Notes under the pieces: generated by a model
What the model was told of the DNA's origin: nothing
Database searches by the model: none
Seen by the model: only the letters and a program-made list of their open reading frames with translations
Assembly (NCBI GenBank): GCA_023238725.1
Contig: CM041546.1
Span: 20,282,085-20,346,084, forward strand
Length of the DNA stretch: 64,000 nt
Direction of reading: 5' to 3'
Source of the DNA: Scortum barcoo
Lineage: Eukaryota > Chordata > Actinopteri > Centrarchiformes > Terapontidae
Part shown: one piece after another, positions 33,401 through 45,860 of the stretch
Layout of the letters: the number at the start of each line of letters is the position of its first letter
Numbering within the stretch: the first letter of the stretch is position 1
Made by a program: the position numbers and the translations under genes

Positions 33401-33830
33401 GTTTCTTCCTCTGTAGTCATCGATCTTTTCTTTGTTCTGCAATAGTAACCGTTTACTCACACCTCCAGCACAGACCGGAAAAAAACAGTATGCTTGCTTT
33501 ACACCTAGGTGAGCTGAAGAGCGAGTCTGTTGCAGTAAAAGCTGAACTATAGGCCGCTTGCAATTTTTCCAGGAAAGTCGTCACAGACACACCGGTTATA
33601 ATACTGCAAATGCTGCAGTCTTTCATCAGTGAGCCATGAGCTCAGTCACCACTGTGTTACCTCACTTTAACAGACATTTATTAAAATGGAAATCTTAAAA
33701 CTAAAATTATAACTTTAAGTAAAATTATGAATGGATGACCAGTATTCATTACTATATTTGCACTGTGGCTTTGCTCAATACCGTATAGACAAAACTCATA
33801 CAAAAATGTGCAACTTTATAAATTATAAAT
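30431..33830. other. intergenic DNA, nothing recognised as a gene
   Basis: The stretch contains a TC run at 30,536-30,552 and a GA-rich run at 30,810-30,840. These explain the overlapping short ORFs on both strands at 30,228-30,874. The segment 32,120-32,420 is repeat-poor and may be regulatory (GGGCCTTAATATGGGCTGAG, then GCCATAATTAAAACAGC). Confidence 0.35.
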
Positions 33831-33833
33831 GTT

Positions 33834-33862
33834 ATACACACACACACACACACACACACACA
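33834..33862. repeat. CA microsatellite
   Basis: An uninterrupted CA dinucleotide run of about 14 units. Confidence 0.9.
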
Positions 33863-36830
33863 TATCTGCATTAATGCATGCAGTGACAGCAGCGCAAACA
33901 TAGATTATAATACAGTACTACACTGCTTCCATAGTTACAGGTAGTAGTGATAATAGTACTTAACACTGTAATACGTTAAACTAAGAGGTGTTTCTAATAT
34001 TTTGTCCACTCTATTTATATTAATTAAGAGTATACAAAATATTAAAAACACACAGTTTATTAGCCATTGCTCTGTATGTCTCTAAAAATGAACAGTTCAG
34101 ATTACATACTTCACTGTCCAACAGTATGTAACTCAGTAAGAGTTCATCAATGTCTTATTGCAAGAAGTGGTCCAACTCAATCATTTCAGCAAAATTATTA
34201 AGCTGGATTGATTGTATTTATAATTAGTGCAGACAGTTTTTGAATGCTGATTTTAAAGTTGCATGCTGCAAATTGGTGACAGAGCTCTGACTGTTTTAAA
34301 ACCTGGGATTAAAGAAGTAGTCTAATCCAACACAGTTTTTGTCAAATGTCTCCTTGCAGTCTGGTACCTGTCCATTCTGTGTGTGCTGACAAAAAATCTG
34401 GTGTTCATATACAAGCCTGGCTCAAGAATGTGAAACACAGCGTCTCAGACCGAGCCAACAACCCAATTTCATTTCCAGGTCACAACTCGTGCTCATGCAG
34501 GACAACACTGCACACATAATGCTGTGTGTTATTCTGGGGAGTCTGAAGAAGCACTGAAGGACATCTATTTGTTTGTCTGTTTCTCCAGGATTATAGACAA
34601 CACCTTTAACTTTGCTAAATGTTCTCTGATGGGCTCAGACTTGAATACCAACTGTCACAGTATTGATTTTTGCTCTTAATTAAGTTAGCTGACGGTTTTG
34701 TCTCTTCATCTTGCTCCCCTCGCTGTAATTTGTACAAATGAACGTTAAGGTGAGACAGCACTAAGAGTTACTTTTCATACTATGAGCACATATATTATGA
34801 GATGATATTCTGAGAGAGTGTCCTCCCAATTAAACCTGTTGGATGTTCTGTGTCACTGTCGGCCATCGAGACCAGGTCAGGCCTTCGTGTCATCACGTGT
34901 TTGTGGAGTGAGCTTGGCTGAGCAGTGTGGAGAAAGAAGGATAGAAAGATAGAGGAAAGACTTGAGAGGAAGTGCATTAAAAGCAGAAAAGCCCTGGAGG
35001 AAAGTTACTGACATGCTTCCAAACAGGGGATAGTGAACCTTTAACAAGCTGGTTCTCCCTTTTAAAAAACACTTAATTATGCTGTGTAGGAAAGTAGGAG
35101 ATACGTATGCATGGAAATAATGTTGAGAATAAAATATCTGTATACTATAAATATATGTACATTTAGCCCTAATTATGGAAGTGCAATTGACTAACTCTTG
35201 AAACTGAAGTCACTTGGCTGTTCTTAACTACTGTGAATGTTTTTCTGAAGAAGTTTTGGCATGTCGTAATGAAACTTAAAGATAAACAGTACAGTTACTG
35301 TATACGGGATCTGTTGTGGATGTGTGGAGACCTGGGCCTGGGCTGACGTTAGATTTTCGACCTGAATTACAGTCCCAGCCCGGCTCTGTCCCCGCTGGTA
35401 TGCAGATCTTTCCAGGACGTTGTTTTTTAAAATGGTATCTAATTGAAAAACAGTTGCATCATTTTTTTAAGAAGCCTGGAGTCCTCAAAAATCGAGGTAT
35501 GTGGGAAATCTCGGAATGACTTGTAACTTCAATAGCAGACCATAATGTGCTTTATTTTCATGCTAACATCCATTTTGTAGGAGTACTGTAGGTGTCAATC
35601 TTTTCAAACGCTGGATATCTCATTTAGGGATCACTTCTCTTCCATTTGAGATTTGTGGCTGTCTCAGACTTAAATCCGAGAGCCGCCCCCCCCCACACTA
35701 ATCTCATTTTCTTTATAAGAGTCTGGGATTTCATACATATCCTTATTTTCATTCCACTGTCCCACCTGGTCACGAAGAAAGTTCCTAAACCACAGTTTCC
35801 TTGAGTTAAACTGTAAATGTATGATCTAAAGTGGGAGAAAACCCACTTAGCACAATGTTGTAGCGGCGCACGGCTTCAAAGGCGGTCCCTTGACGTTTTA
35901 GAGACAATTTCACCTGAGACAAAGTGCAGCCTTCATTAATAAAATATTCCTCACTGCCCAGAGCGACGTAAGACTCATTTAAAATCCTCCTTAAACTCAA
36001 TGGGGACACTACTCACAGGGAGATATGGTGACTACAAAGGGAGACTGGGATTTAGGCTCCCATATTAAGGCTTTTACTACAAAATTAAATAGTGTAAAAA
36101 AATGACACCCACTCTGACAAAATGTCTCAAGTTAATGAAAGCTGCGTGAATTTGTTTGTCTCTAACTTTGCTTTGAGTCATAATTTCCCAGGTATCACAT
36201 AGCGCTTTGTGAACAAGACACACACACTAATACACTTGAAAGGCATGTTCTCTGGGTAGACATGATCCCTCCTCTAATTATTCAATAATCTAATGACACA
36301 ATTGGTCATGGTGAGCAACACCACGCTCTGACACCAGATGGTGGCTTTTGCGACGAAACCCCCCACACACCCTCTGTGCATCCTCATTTTGGTTCAAGCC
36401 GGAGAGGGGCCTCGTCTGTGCTCTTCAACTTGCCAAAGATGATTTGAGGAATCTGAAATTCGGTGTTAATTTTGGAGTAGAAAAAAAATAAATAACCGCC
36501 TTACTGTTTATTGACGATAGAATATGTGCAAACAACCTTATTTTGTCAACTGAAATCGTCTAGTCGAGCAATTTGTGTTTTTTTGTGCTGTCAATCATTT
36601 TGAAACAGCGGGTGCGCTCCGTGTAAACTCTCCTTTGGTGCGAAACTCGTCATCTGGAGATGTACGGGCTGTTTTCAGGCCTTACAACATTCATCGACTG
36701 TTCTAGCGGCAGCTTCGGGGACAGAGTGATGTGATGACCTTGATCTGAGGGAGCCTCCTCAGGGCTGCTCCGGGGCAGAGCGACAGGGTGTCAGGGCCGG
36801 TTTGTGCAAACGGCCGTGACTGCAGGAATG
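33863..36830. other. intergenic DNA, nothing recognised as a gene
   Basis: AT-rich sequence without exon-like frames. The part 36,240-36,780 is more GC-balanced, contains ACACACTAATACACTTG and TGATTTGAGGAATCTG-type words, and may be regulatory. No defined element can be supported. Confidence 0.35.
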
Positions 36831-36837
36831 TGTGTGT

Positions 36838-36860
36838 TTAGGTGTGTGTGTGTGTGTGTC
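36838..36860. repeat. GT microsatellite
   Basis: A short run of TG dinucleotides with one interruption near 36,842. Confidence 0.85.
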
Positions 36861-37880
36861 AGGGGAAAGGTGCATATCAATAACCTGTGCCGCATGGCTT
36901 TTACTTGGTCGTGTCACCTCCTTGTGGGCTAGTCTGTATATTTAGTCCCTTTTAAAGATGCACTCAGCCACTTTGCATGTAAGTGCCTGCAAATTGCAGA
37001 AGGATTTGAATGAATTATAAAATCCCAGAAATCCTCCTGTGTGACGTCAATGGCACATAACACATCGTTATCAGCTAGTCAGTAGCTGTGTCCTGATTCC
37101 ATACTACACACTAACTGTACACAGTATCCAGGCCTACTGATATTTACAGTGCTGCATTTTGTTTTTGCAGCGAGATGTTAAGAAATAAAAATACATTCTT
37201 TACAGCTTTAACTGGAAATTACGTTATTATGCAAAACATGCAGAGATACGACACAGCCAGTGATTGTAATGATACTAAAGGAAAACAGCAAGTAATCTAA
37301 CATTTATATATCTAGACGGAGCTCACAATCACTGGTGTTCAGCCCAAATAAATGTCGTTTATTTGGGCTATTAGGCTAAATCTACAGGGTGACATTTGGT
37401 TGAGATCACTCTCAGAGCCTCACTTATTGAAGGGAGTGTTTGACTACACATAAAGATCTTATTTAGCACAGCTTTAAAATTACTAAACATATGTTGTTAC
37501 TGAGGCCCGCAGTGGCCCCTACATCCAAACAAAATGAAGGTGAATGGTGATTTTCTTTTGCGGTGGTCAAAACATTGAAAACATACATATCTCCATAATC
37601 CAAATATCTCACTGTGAACAGTTTTCATTAGAAATAAATAAAGGCTGGGAGGCAGCCATTTTCATAGGGGCAGCTGTCATTAGGCGAACTCTTTAAATAA
37701 AGCACAAAGCATTTTATCAAATATCTTAACAAATGCAGGTATTAAAAACTTGGTTTGATGCCCTGTTATTCAAAGACTTTCTTTAAGTTCCTTGTCCTTG
37801 GATAAACTGTACACTCATAAATCACTTTCTCCAAAACAGGCACTTCACAAAATGTTTTACTTTCCAACAAAGGACATAAA
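36861..37880. other. intergenic DNA with possible repeat fragments
   Basis: TTTTAAAGATGCACTCAGCC at about 36,950 looks like a MITE terminus, but no partner end was identified. The remainder is AT-rich and non-coding. Confidence 0.3.
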
Positions 37881-38180
37881 CGCAGATAAAAGCAAAAGCT
37901 AAAGCACTAAGACATGCTGGATCATCAGCATTAATTGGATAGTGAGGGAGGATAGGAAACTTTGTTGCCATAAAAATCAAAATAAATAATTGCTAGGTGA
38001 AACTCCGGGAGAATGCATTCTCTATCTGGTTGATCATAAATCCTGAAATAATGACATGCTTACCCATAAATGACTAAACAAGGGGCCATTAAGGCATGCA
38101 TGACTTCTCCTGATGTCTGTGTAGCAGATGTTAATAATTTTTCCATAATGGAGAAGGAGAGAGGGTAGGAGGGGGGTCTG
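37881..38180. promoter_or_regulatory. candidate conserved non-coding element
   Basis: A repeat-free block with stacked AT-rich factor-type words: GCCATAAAAATCAAAATAAA, ATTGCTAGG, CTGGTTGATCATAAATCC, TAATGACATGC and AAGGCATGCATGAC. No coding frame. Conservation is not testable here. Confidence 0.35.
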
Positions 38181-38464
38181 CTCTGTTCAATCATATCAAA
38201 GAAAATGTCAAATAAGGGTCAGCAATGTAAACATACCACGTATGAAAGTGAATCTAAGGGGATAAAAATTGTTTACTACATCTATACATGTGACAAATGT
38301 GTTTTTAGAGAAGATAAAATGAAACCGCAGCTTCACATTTTATGGAAAACATGAGACTTTTACACCATTTCATGATTGTCTTTTTAAATTTAGGTTAAAA
38401 AAAACCCCACTGTGTTGACAGCCAGACGTGAACAAGGTGACTTAACAGCTCAAAGCAGACGTAG

Positions 38465-38890
38465 ATGTTATCACTCCCCACAGTGTATCAGCAACATCTC
38501 CTCGGTTTGCTGGCTTCTTCTTGTTGTTTTCAGATCCTAATGGGAGATATTTTCAGGGTTTTCGGGTCCAACGCGACGCCGCAGCCGATCAGTCCCAAAT
38601 GTGAGCTCCTTATCGCACGCAGATTGGTTCCGCCTGCAGTGAGACGCGAGATTATCAGTCTATTAGATTCATACTGGCATATGGCACCGATCACATTAAT
38701 GCTGATCTTGATTCACCCTACCTAAAACGTATTATTTCTTAAGGCTTTGCCGTGATCTTATCAGCCAGACTGTCAGATAACAGCCTATCTGCTCACAAAA
38801 ATATCTGTCTCCTCTTTTGTGATCAGACACTATCTTCTCCATTGTCTTAATTAAGCACTTTGTCACTTTTTGTTCATTGTCATTGACAAA
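38465..38890. promoter_or_regulatory. candidate conserved non-coding element
   Basis: The sequence contains AGATTATCAGTCTATTAG, CACATTAATGCTGATCTTGA and CTTATCAGCCAGACTGTCAG followed by ATAACAG. Repeated GATA/TATC cores are interleaved with ATTAA. An 86-codon ORF (38465-38725) overlaps the left half, preceded by TTGTTGTTTTCAG at 38,533, but it has no donor before its stop and no protein-like pattern, so I favour a regulatory element. Confidence 0.35.
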
Positions 38891-40215
38891 GTGTCTTATT
38901 GCAGGCTAAATTGTATAAACTGACATTAGAAGTAAAATCACTTTTGAAATTCAGAGTGCAAGTTTGAACTTTTTTTTTTTTTTTTACTCTGGGGTATCTA
39001 CATTTAATACAGAAATGACTTGGAACACCATCACTGCTATATTAATCAGTGCAATATTGTCGTCTTGAATGTTATGCTTTGTTTATATTGCTTTTCATTC
39101 TGACATTTTATGATTGCTGTTGTAATTAGAGCAGGTAGATTATTGGAGCATGTTATGAGGCTTGCTGCTTTATCACCTGATATAAATCCAGAATATTTAT
39201 CCTGCTCCTGTGATGAACAACAGTAGTTTTTATTGAGAAAATAAGAAAAATCGAACTGAAAGTACTTTGTCTTACTAAAATCTGCCCCTTTTTTTCCCAC
39301 TGATGGTTACACAACACTTATTAAAAGTGTCTTTTTGTCAGGTAAAACTCTGAAGGAAATCAGTTGAACTTTAAGCTACAGACAAACTAAATGACATTTC
39401 TTTCATCAAATGATTTCTCAGAATTTTAGCAACTGACACAAAAGCGACTTGCTGAACTGTTGCATTTAGGAGATTTTACGAAGCATTCAGCAGCCTTGAA
39501 ACTTCTCCTGGGCTCTGTTCAAATGACAGGCGAGACAATTTCACACGTCTTAACGCTCCAACCATACTGTATGTGCTTTGATTTCTCTCTGTTCAGCTGC
39601 TTTGTTTTGTCTTCTGAAACTCTGCCAAGAAAATTTAAATTGAAAGCAAAAAAAAAAAAAAAAAAACCACCTGACATCTCATGCCGTAAAATTATTAATG
39701 ACTCTGATTCATTAGCTTGGAATTACAGATGAAAAAGACATCACGTACTGACCTTGATTTTTTAAGTGCATCATTCATCGGAATACTCCATATGCATTTA
39801 TTTTTGAGAAAGCTTTTATCAGTTTTTGCCTTGCCCTAAATCAAGCCCCTTGGTCTATTTCACCTTCAAAAAACAAGACAGATAAAGCTTTTTAAGTGAC
39901 ATGATTAATTTACAAAAATCATCTAACAGTGTTATTATAGTCTGTGTATCAAGATTCATTCTAAAGCTGGGCTCTCTGTTAAGGAGCCGTCCTCCAAATA
40001 TGGACTTTGACCTCAAAAATGTAAGATCTTACTGAAGACTCGTTTAAAGTTTCACACACCTTTGTTTTCGATGTAGTAAAATGACTCCAGCTAATTCATT
40101 AATTGGCACCATTCCACTGTTCTGCTCTGAAATACTGTGTGTACTCATAAATGACTATCTCTGCTGTGACTACTTCATGATAAGGTGATACACAAGAGGA
40201 TGCTCACCTGCAATT
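38891..40215. other. intergenic DNA with homopolymer runs
   Basis: No gene is visible. There is a T-run at about 38,970-38,985 and an A-run at 39,649-39,666. The ORF 39460-39732 crosses the A-run as poly-Lys and is not credible. Confidence 0.4.
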
Positions 40216-40480
40216 GAAATAATAATAATAAAGTTTATCAATACAGCACTTTTCAAACAAGTTACAAAGTGCTTTACATAGTTGGAAACATTTCAGGATT
40301 CAACAAATACAATCAATCAATAAAATAGAATAAAATACCCAACAATGATATAAATATAGTAACAATAATAATAATAACAGATCAAACATGTTGGAAACAA
40401 TAAAACTTGAGTGATTTCAAAAAATGTCACTGATTCTGTGAGTCTCAGATCCTCAGGCAGAGGGCCCCTTCAGATGTGAT
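40216..40480 (+). mobile_element. fish interspersed repeat (AAT microsatellite plus 'cacttttca...caaagtgctttaca' core)
   Basis: AATAATAATAATAAAGTTTA is followed by CAGCACTTTTCAAACAAG and TTACAAAGTGCTTTACATAG. This core is widely dispersed in teleost genomes and also occurs in this window at about 6,165-6,200 and 13,838-13,866. It looks like the 3' part of a short interspersed element. The right boundary is unclear. Confidence 0.5.
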
Positions 40481-42060
40481 GTGATGACCGTCTGTAGCAC
40501 ATTTAAACTCTAATAATAATTTCTATGTGAAAGACGTTTTTTTCCAGGAAAGACACATCCTTACTCCAAGCTCTTCACATATGGACACCTGGTCAGGACC
40601 CTTTGGCATCACTTATTAATGTGATACTCCCATAGACTGCAACTTGAAAGAACCTCGAAAGGTGACCAGTAACCAACAGACAAAGCTAACGTTAGCTTTC
40701 CAAAATATTTTTAGGCTAGGTAAGGGTAATCGGACATTTCCAGCTCATTCAGCTCACATAATACCAACTGTATTTTTCTGTTATGCTACAGCTTATGATG
40801 CTACTATGACTTTTCAGTTTACAGAGTTGATCACTTTTGATGAGACTGTAGATGTTTCCTAGCAGCAGATGTGCTTAGTAAGTCTTTACCATCTAAGACA
40901 TTTAGTAGGCTTTAATGTTGCAACTTCATTTAGTTTATTACTTGCTTGAAACAGCTCTGAGCTTTATGCAGAAACTTAGTAAAGGATTTACTGGTGCAGC
41001 CCAGTCCTGTTCCCCAAACTGTACAAAGGCAGACTAAAAACTGAACACCAGTAAATCATCTATAGTCTTCTTCTTTGAACATACCTGTTATTTACATACT
41101 TAATTTGCTTTTTTTTATTCATTGAGTTGTTGAGTTTATTGTTGTTGTTCAGAGTGTGACTTGCTCTCATGTATATTTGGGAGTGCTGCCCAGGCTCAGA
41201 TGTTTTATTATAACCTGCCTTAAGCATGTCAGACAGGAAAAAACACGCAGAGCCTCAAGCTTAGTGAGCAGCCTCTTGAAGCTAAACAGTGAATAACGAA
41301 ACTTTATCAACTCAGTTTCAGGATGGGCTCCTCGCCCTCTTCTGTGTAACACTTCCTCTGCTTACACAATAAAGTCTCCTCACCCTCTGCTTTGTAGTAG
41401 AGGCAGAACAAGCACCGTGACTTTTTTTTCTTCTGTTATTAATCTTCAACAATGTAATGAGTCACCTATAGTTTAGGAAAAGACAAATGTAATTGCTATT
41501 TGTGATGAATTTTTCAAAAACATTGTTCCATAAAGATTACTTTAAGGAGGAGTGTAATAAAAGCTTAATCGTTATTAATAGATTATTCACCCTATGGCAC
41601 AAAGTTATTGGCACGTACTCATCCAGACTCCCCCCTTTGTTGCGCAACTGTCTGACTCAGTTACTTACAGACACTTTGTGTCTGAGAATTTCATCGAAGC
41701 CTTCATCGAAGCCTTCAGAGACGTTCACTCACTGAAAGGACAGAGCTTTTTTCTTTTCAGAGGAAAGCTGTATGACAATTTATAAAGCAACACATACAAT
41801 TGCATCATTTTTTTTAAAGTCCAAACAACACTGGAGCCTGACACTTTTCCTTTGTTTGCCTGAAAACTGCATTTGAGTTTATTATTCAGTGTATCCAAAA
41901 ACTATATACAGTTTGCCAACAGAGAGGAAACACAATGTCAGAGAAAAACATTAAACATATGTATACATATCTATATAACTACAAATTAAAGCTTTGTCTG
42001 CCCAATTCACTGCTATAGCAACAAAACAGAAAAAAAAACCCTTCAAGGTAAAATGTCTGC
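40481..42060. other. intergenic DNA, nothing recognised as a gene
   Basis: A small tandem repeat of TCATCGAAGCCT occurs at about 41,691-41,717. Short ORFs in several frames at 41,493-41,785 overlap it and are treated as chance. Confidence 0.35.
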
Positions 42061-42079
42061 TCAGAGCCAAAAAAAAAAA

Positions 42080-42560
42080 CTACCGTAGGATCGGCAGTGA
42101 CTGCAGCGACCTTGAAGCACCTGAGAACCTCAGGAAGTTCTTCCCACAGAGATTTGGCTGCACTGCTGCTGGATATCAGACTGTGTATTAGACACTGATC
42201 TGTTTAATTACACTCTGAGTCGCACGCCATCTGTAAGAGCACCTCATCGCCTCTCTGCACTATCCAAACGACTTAAAGAATCCAGAGATATTGTACTCCA
42301 AGGACATGCTTAATTGAGTTCTGAGCGCAAAGTGCACTGCAGCATTCCTCGACGTCAGCGATGTAAGCTTGGCCGGGCAGGCAGTTTCGAACTGCTTTGT
42401 GGCGATATGAATTGATCGGAAATTGCTTGTGATTGTCAATTACATGCAAAACAGGCTTCTGAACAAAGCACGATTGCAGATTTGCTCAACTCCTCTGTAA
42501 AAAATTCGACTTGTGCGACGGAGTGGGCCAGAGCGAAGAAGGTAAAAATAACCCCAAACA
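42080..42560. promoter_or_regulatory. candidate conserved non-coding region
   Basis: This repeat-poor block includes CATCGCCTCTCTGCACTATC, GACATGCTTAATTGAG and GATTGTCAATTACATGCAAA. The last combines a TAATTG-type core with an octamer-like ATGCAAA. No coding frame with splice sites. Confidence 0.3.
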
Positions 42561-43480
42561 TGTAACAATATTGTTTCAGGAGGCATGAAAACAGACGTTT
42601 AGCAAATGGATTTGGAAGGAGCGGGATGAGGCGAGAGGGCTAAATCTGTCTTGTTCATTTGTGACGGACTTGGCGTGAAGCAGTGACTTGAGCTTGGATA
42701 AAGAAAAGACACTTGCAGCAGAATTCTGCCAGTCTTTGGTTGTCTGTGTTCGGCATCCTTACCCCCCCACCATCACTACCGCCACCACCGCCACTCCATC
42801 ACACACGCCCACACACCCCCTTACCTTCCAACACACTGCCGAACCTGGTGCTCCGCAGTCACCCATTAATCCCTGCGTGTCGGATCCCAGCCAGGTAATT
42901 ACTGTTTAAAAATATTTCATCCCATTCTTTCCCCCTAAAAAAAGAGACAAATGGAAACAAAGGGAACACAGTTCTGAACAACGACAAAGAGGTGCTTTAA
43001 ATGCATTCTCTTTTCTCTGGTGGAAACGGTGGCTTTGTTTGCACACAGTACAAGGTGTCTGAAACCAAATCTGCAGCTATTTCATATTTAAATGCAGCTG
43101 TCACGCTCTAGTTTTTACACCCGGTTTGGAAAGTTGGTGATGCTGCTTCTTTCAGAGAGAGGAAAAAAAAAAAAAAGAGCTTCTGTTTGTGGTGCAATAA
43201 AACCTGTTTGTTGGTTCACTGCCAGGCAACTTCCAAACTAAATAATTTGAAGAGGGATGTAATTATGAAATATTTCAGTCAGCAAACCATAAACTTCTCT
43301 TTTCTTCATATGGACAGTTATATAAATACTTTGTCATTTTGTTAAGTCACATTGAAGTGACTGATTTCAAAACTTTACTCTAAACTACTGAGTCCTCAAA
43401 CGAGCAACGGTGTGACTGTTTGTTGAGGAAGTGAAGCTGACACGGGATAATGTCATAACAGACATGGTTAACAAGCTGAT
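42561..43480. other. intergenic DNA
   Basis: A C-rich run of CCACC/CACACC at 42,760-42,830 produces overlapping Pro/Thr-rich ORFs. An A-run lies at about 43,167-43,179. No gene is visible. Confidence 0.35.
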
Positions 43481-43489
43481 CATTCTGTG

Positions 43490-43695
43490 GGAAGGTATTT
43501 ACTCTCTGCTTCATATGATCTGCACACGTATTGTAAATTATTACTGTATATTATTTAGGTGTATATTATTTACTTGGTATTTTTGTATTTATATTTTTCT
43601 ACTTGGCATTGAAGACGGAAGAGCAAAGCAAGAATTTCATTGTACAGTGAAACCTGTTTTTATCTGTGCAAATGACAATAAAAATCTTGAATCCA
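43490..43695 (+). mobile_element. LINE/SINE 3' tail
   Basis: AT-rich 3'UTR-like sequence is followed by AAGAATTTCATTGTACAGTG, then AATGACAATAAAAATCTTGA and ATCC. This is a standard tail of fish LINEs and their SINE partners. No ORF2 sequence precedes it within the visible part, so it is a 5'-truncated copy. Confidence 0.65.
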
Positions 43696-45670
43696 TCCAA
43701 CAAGGCTCTGCTGTGTTTGGATCGTGAGACCATGTAACAGCGAATGGAAAGTGAAATGTATTTGTTTCTTGTCTTTTACATGAGGTCAAAGTGAAATAAT
43801 TATAGTCTCTGACATCCCTTCACAGTTATGTACATAAAAAAAAAAAATGTGTGTGTGTAGTGTGTGCGGTATATAACAAATAACTGACTGTTCACAGAGG
43901 CCGGCTGAAATTCAACTGTCAGACAGATTTTATTAGCGATAGCTAATTATGCTGGTGTTAGGTTCATGACTTGTTGCTGTGGTTTTTCAGCTGAATTGTT
44001 TCAAAATGAGTCTTGTAGTCTCCTGGCCTTACATATGCAGTCGATGGCTACATCATGACCACGTGCCAAAGACAAAGTCTAAGGTGCATCTAAGGTGCAA
44101 GATAAAAAAGTCATCATCTCCACAGGTTGAGGATCCAAGTAGAAGAAAAATATTGGAAATAAAGAAACAGCAAGAAACTCAGTGTAGAACTTGTAAGTAA
44201 TATAAATCAGACTTTTTTTTTATTTTAACTTGGTAATTTTGTGCTCCTTGGCCTTGGACTGACATACTGTAGGTGGTAAGCTAGTTAGCTGCATATATTA
44301 ACACACAGTTTGTAGAGCAGACAACCACACTTGCTGTGTCTCAGTTTCCTTATTTCTGTAGTGCACTGTGTCTACATGTACTTAGTTACTTAGTGCATGA
44401 ATTTGAATGAGCTGTCATTACTGGTGGCCTGGCAAGGCCAAGAAAATAGTAGCAACCACAGGCAGAGCAGTAGCCAAGATGGCGACCATTGAGAGCGAGA
44501 AGCGTTTCACATTTACTTTATAGGTACACCATGCGGGCACTTGCGTGACTACAGTTATGCACTAATAGCAGGTGTATGTACAGGAGTACACAAACTGTCC
44601 TTCTGTATTGTGTTTTTGGTTTTGAAAAGGTAAAAATAAGACCTTTATTGGCAAGTGTTGCTATTATTACAGAACTTTTTTTTGCAAAGCTATGACTGGA
44701 CAGTCACTGTTTTAGAGGAGGGGTTTAGCGAACAGTCAGTTCAGGTGTAACTTACTGCGATGCTATGTGCTGTTTTTTTATGAGGTTTACATTGTTATCA
44801 GCCATAATACATTTTATGACACTGCCACAAGGAGCGCCAGAATCAGAAGTGTTCAAATCGAACACATTGTCAAATAATCGTGCATTCGCCTCACATGTTA
44901 TTTCCTCCCGAGGTCTCGGGACTGAAATGTTGTACCTGTTGTGTATTGGCACACTGCAGGCTGACAGTGTATCTGTCCCCAGAGAGAGTGAGCACTGCTG
45001 CAGAACCACCTCTGTTGAGTAAAAACCTAATATCTACTAAATTCCTTCTACTTCTACTGTTTTTTACTTTACTTGCATGAACACTTTCTGAAAGAGCATG
45101 GTCTTTCTTCTCCCTGCTGATTTATATCACACTTCAGTAATATATGGAAACAAAGCAACACATCTGACTACTTCGCTTCCTCTTCCCCTATTGTTTTAAT
45201 ATTCACACCTGTCCAGCACATATCACATTTCTCAAGTTAATAAAGTGCAACGCCACTTCCACAATTAGTGAACTTGATGATTTAATAATGTGTGAGGTGG
45301 CTGTGTCAAATCCCTTTTTCTTTCACACTAAGTAGTAAAAATGCTCATGTTGTGACATTATGTCCCTAAGAATAGAGGAAAGAGCTGAGGTTGGAGGGGG
45401 TGAGAAATCAATACGCTCGCTTTGGCAGAACATGTAATTAATATGCGGCTCGGTGGGTGTAGTGAAGGATGGGGGGCATCAAATTTGTCCACCCTTCTGT
45501 CATCATATGAACCTGCAAACACGGCAGCATGTTAATGCCTGCGTTTCACTTGGCACAGCTTTTTTGTCTCTTCAGGTTCAGTGAAAGATAAATATGTTCT
45601 TCTTAGTGTCATGGCTGTGGGAAAACTGCATCTTCAAATAGTAAAACTGGTTTAAAAAAAACTAAAAAAA
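43696..45670. other. intergenic DNA, nothing recognised as a gene
   Basis: It contains an A-run at 43,838-43,848. Complementary ORFs at 44752-45009 and 44765-45022 cover the same bases on both strands, which argues against either being real. The segment 45,385-45,560 (CATGTAATTAATATGCGGCT) is enhancer-like. Confidence 0.35.
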
Positions 45671-45675
45671 GCACT

Positions 45676-45860
45676 TGTTAAAGGTACAATCCGTAAGTGT
45701 ACCCACCGCTAAAAAAATGAACACAAACTCGTAAACATTTCAGCGTACGACAAACATTCAAAATACTTCATATACTCAAGGCTCATAAAATATCTGTGTT
45801 TTCAGCACAGAAAGGACTATGTAAGCCTTCAAGTAAAAACATGAGCATAATTAATATAGT
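45676..45860. mobile_element. MITE-like end (TTAAAGGTACAAT type)
   Basis: TTAAAGGTACAATCCGTAAG at about 45,678 belongs in style to the same family of termini as the complete element at 47,106-47,876. Only one end was identified. Confidence 0.3.

Noticed and set aside
44752..45022. Two 85-codon ORFs covering the same bases on opposite strands
   Set aside because: The mutual overlap indicates stop-poor composition. Neither has protein-like character.
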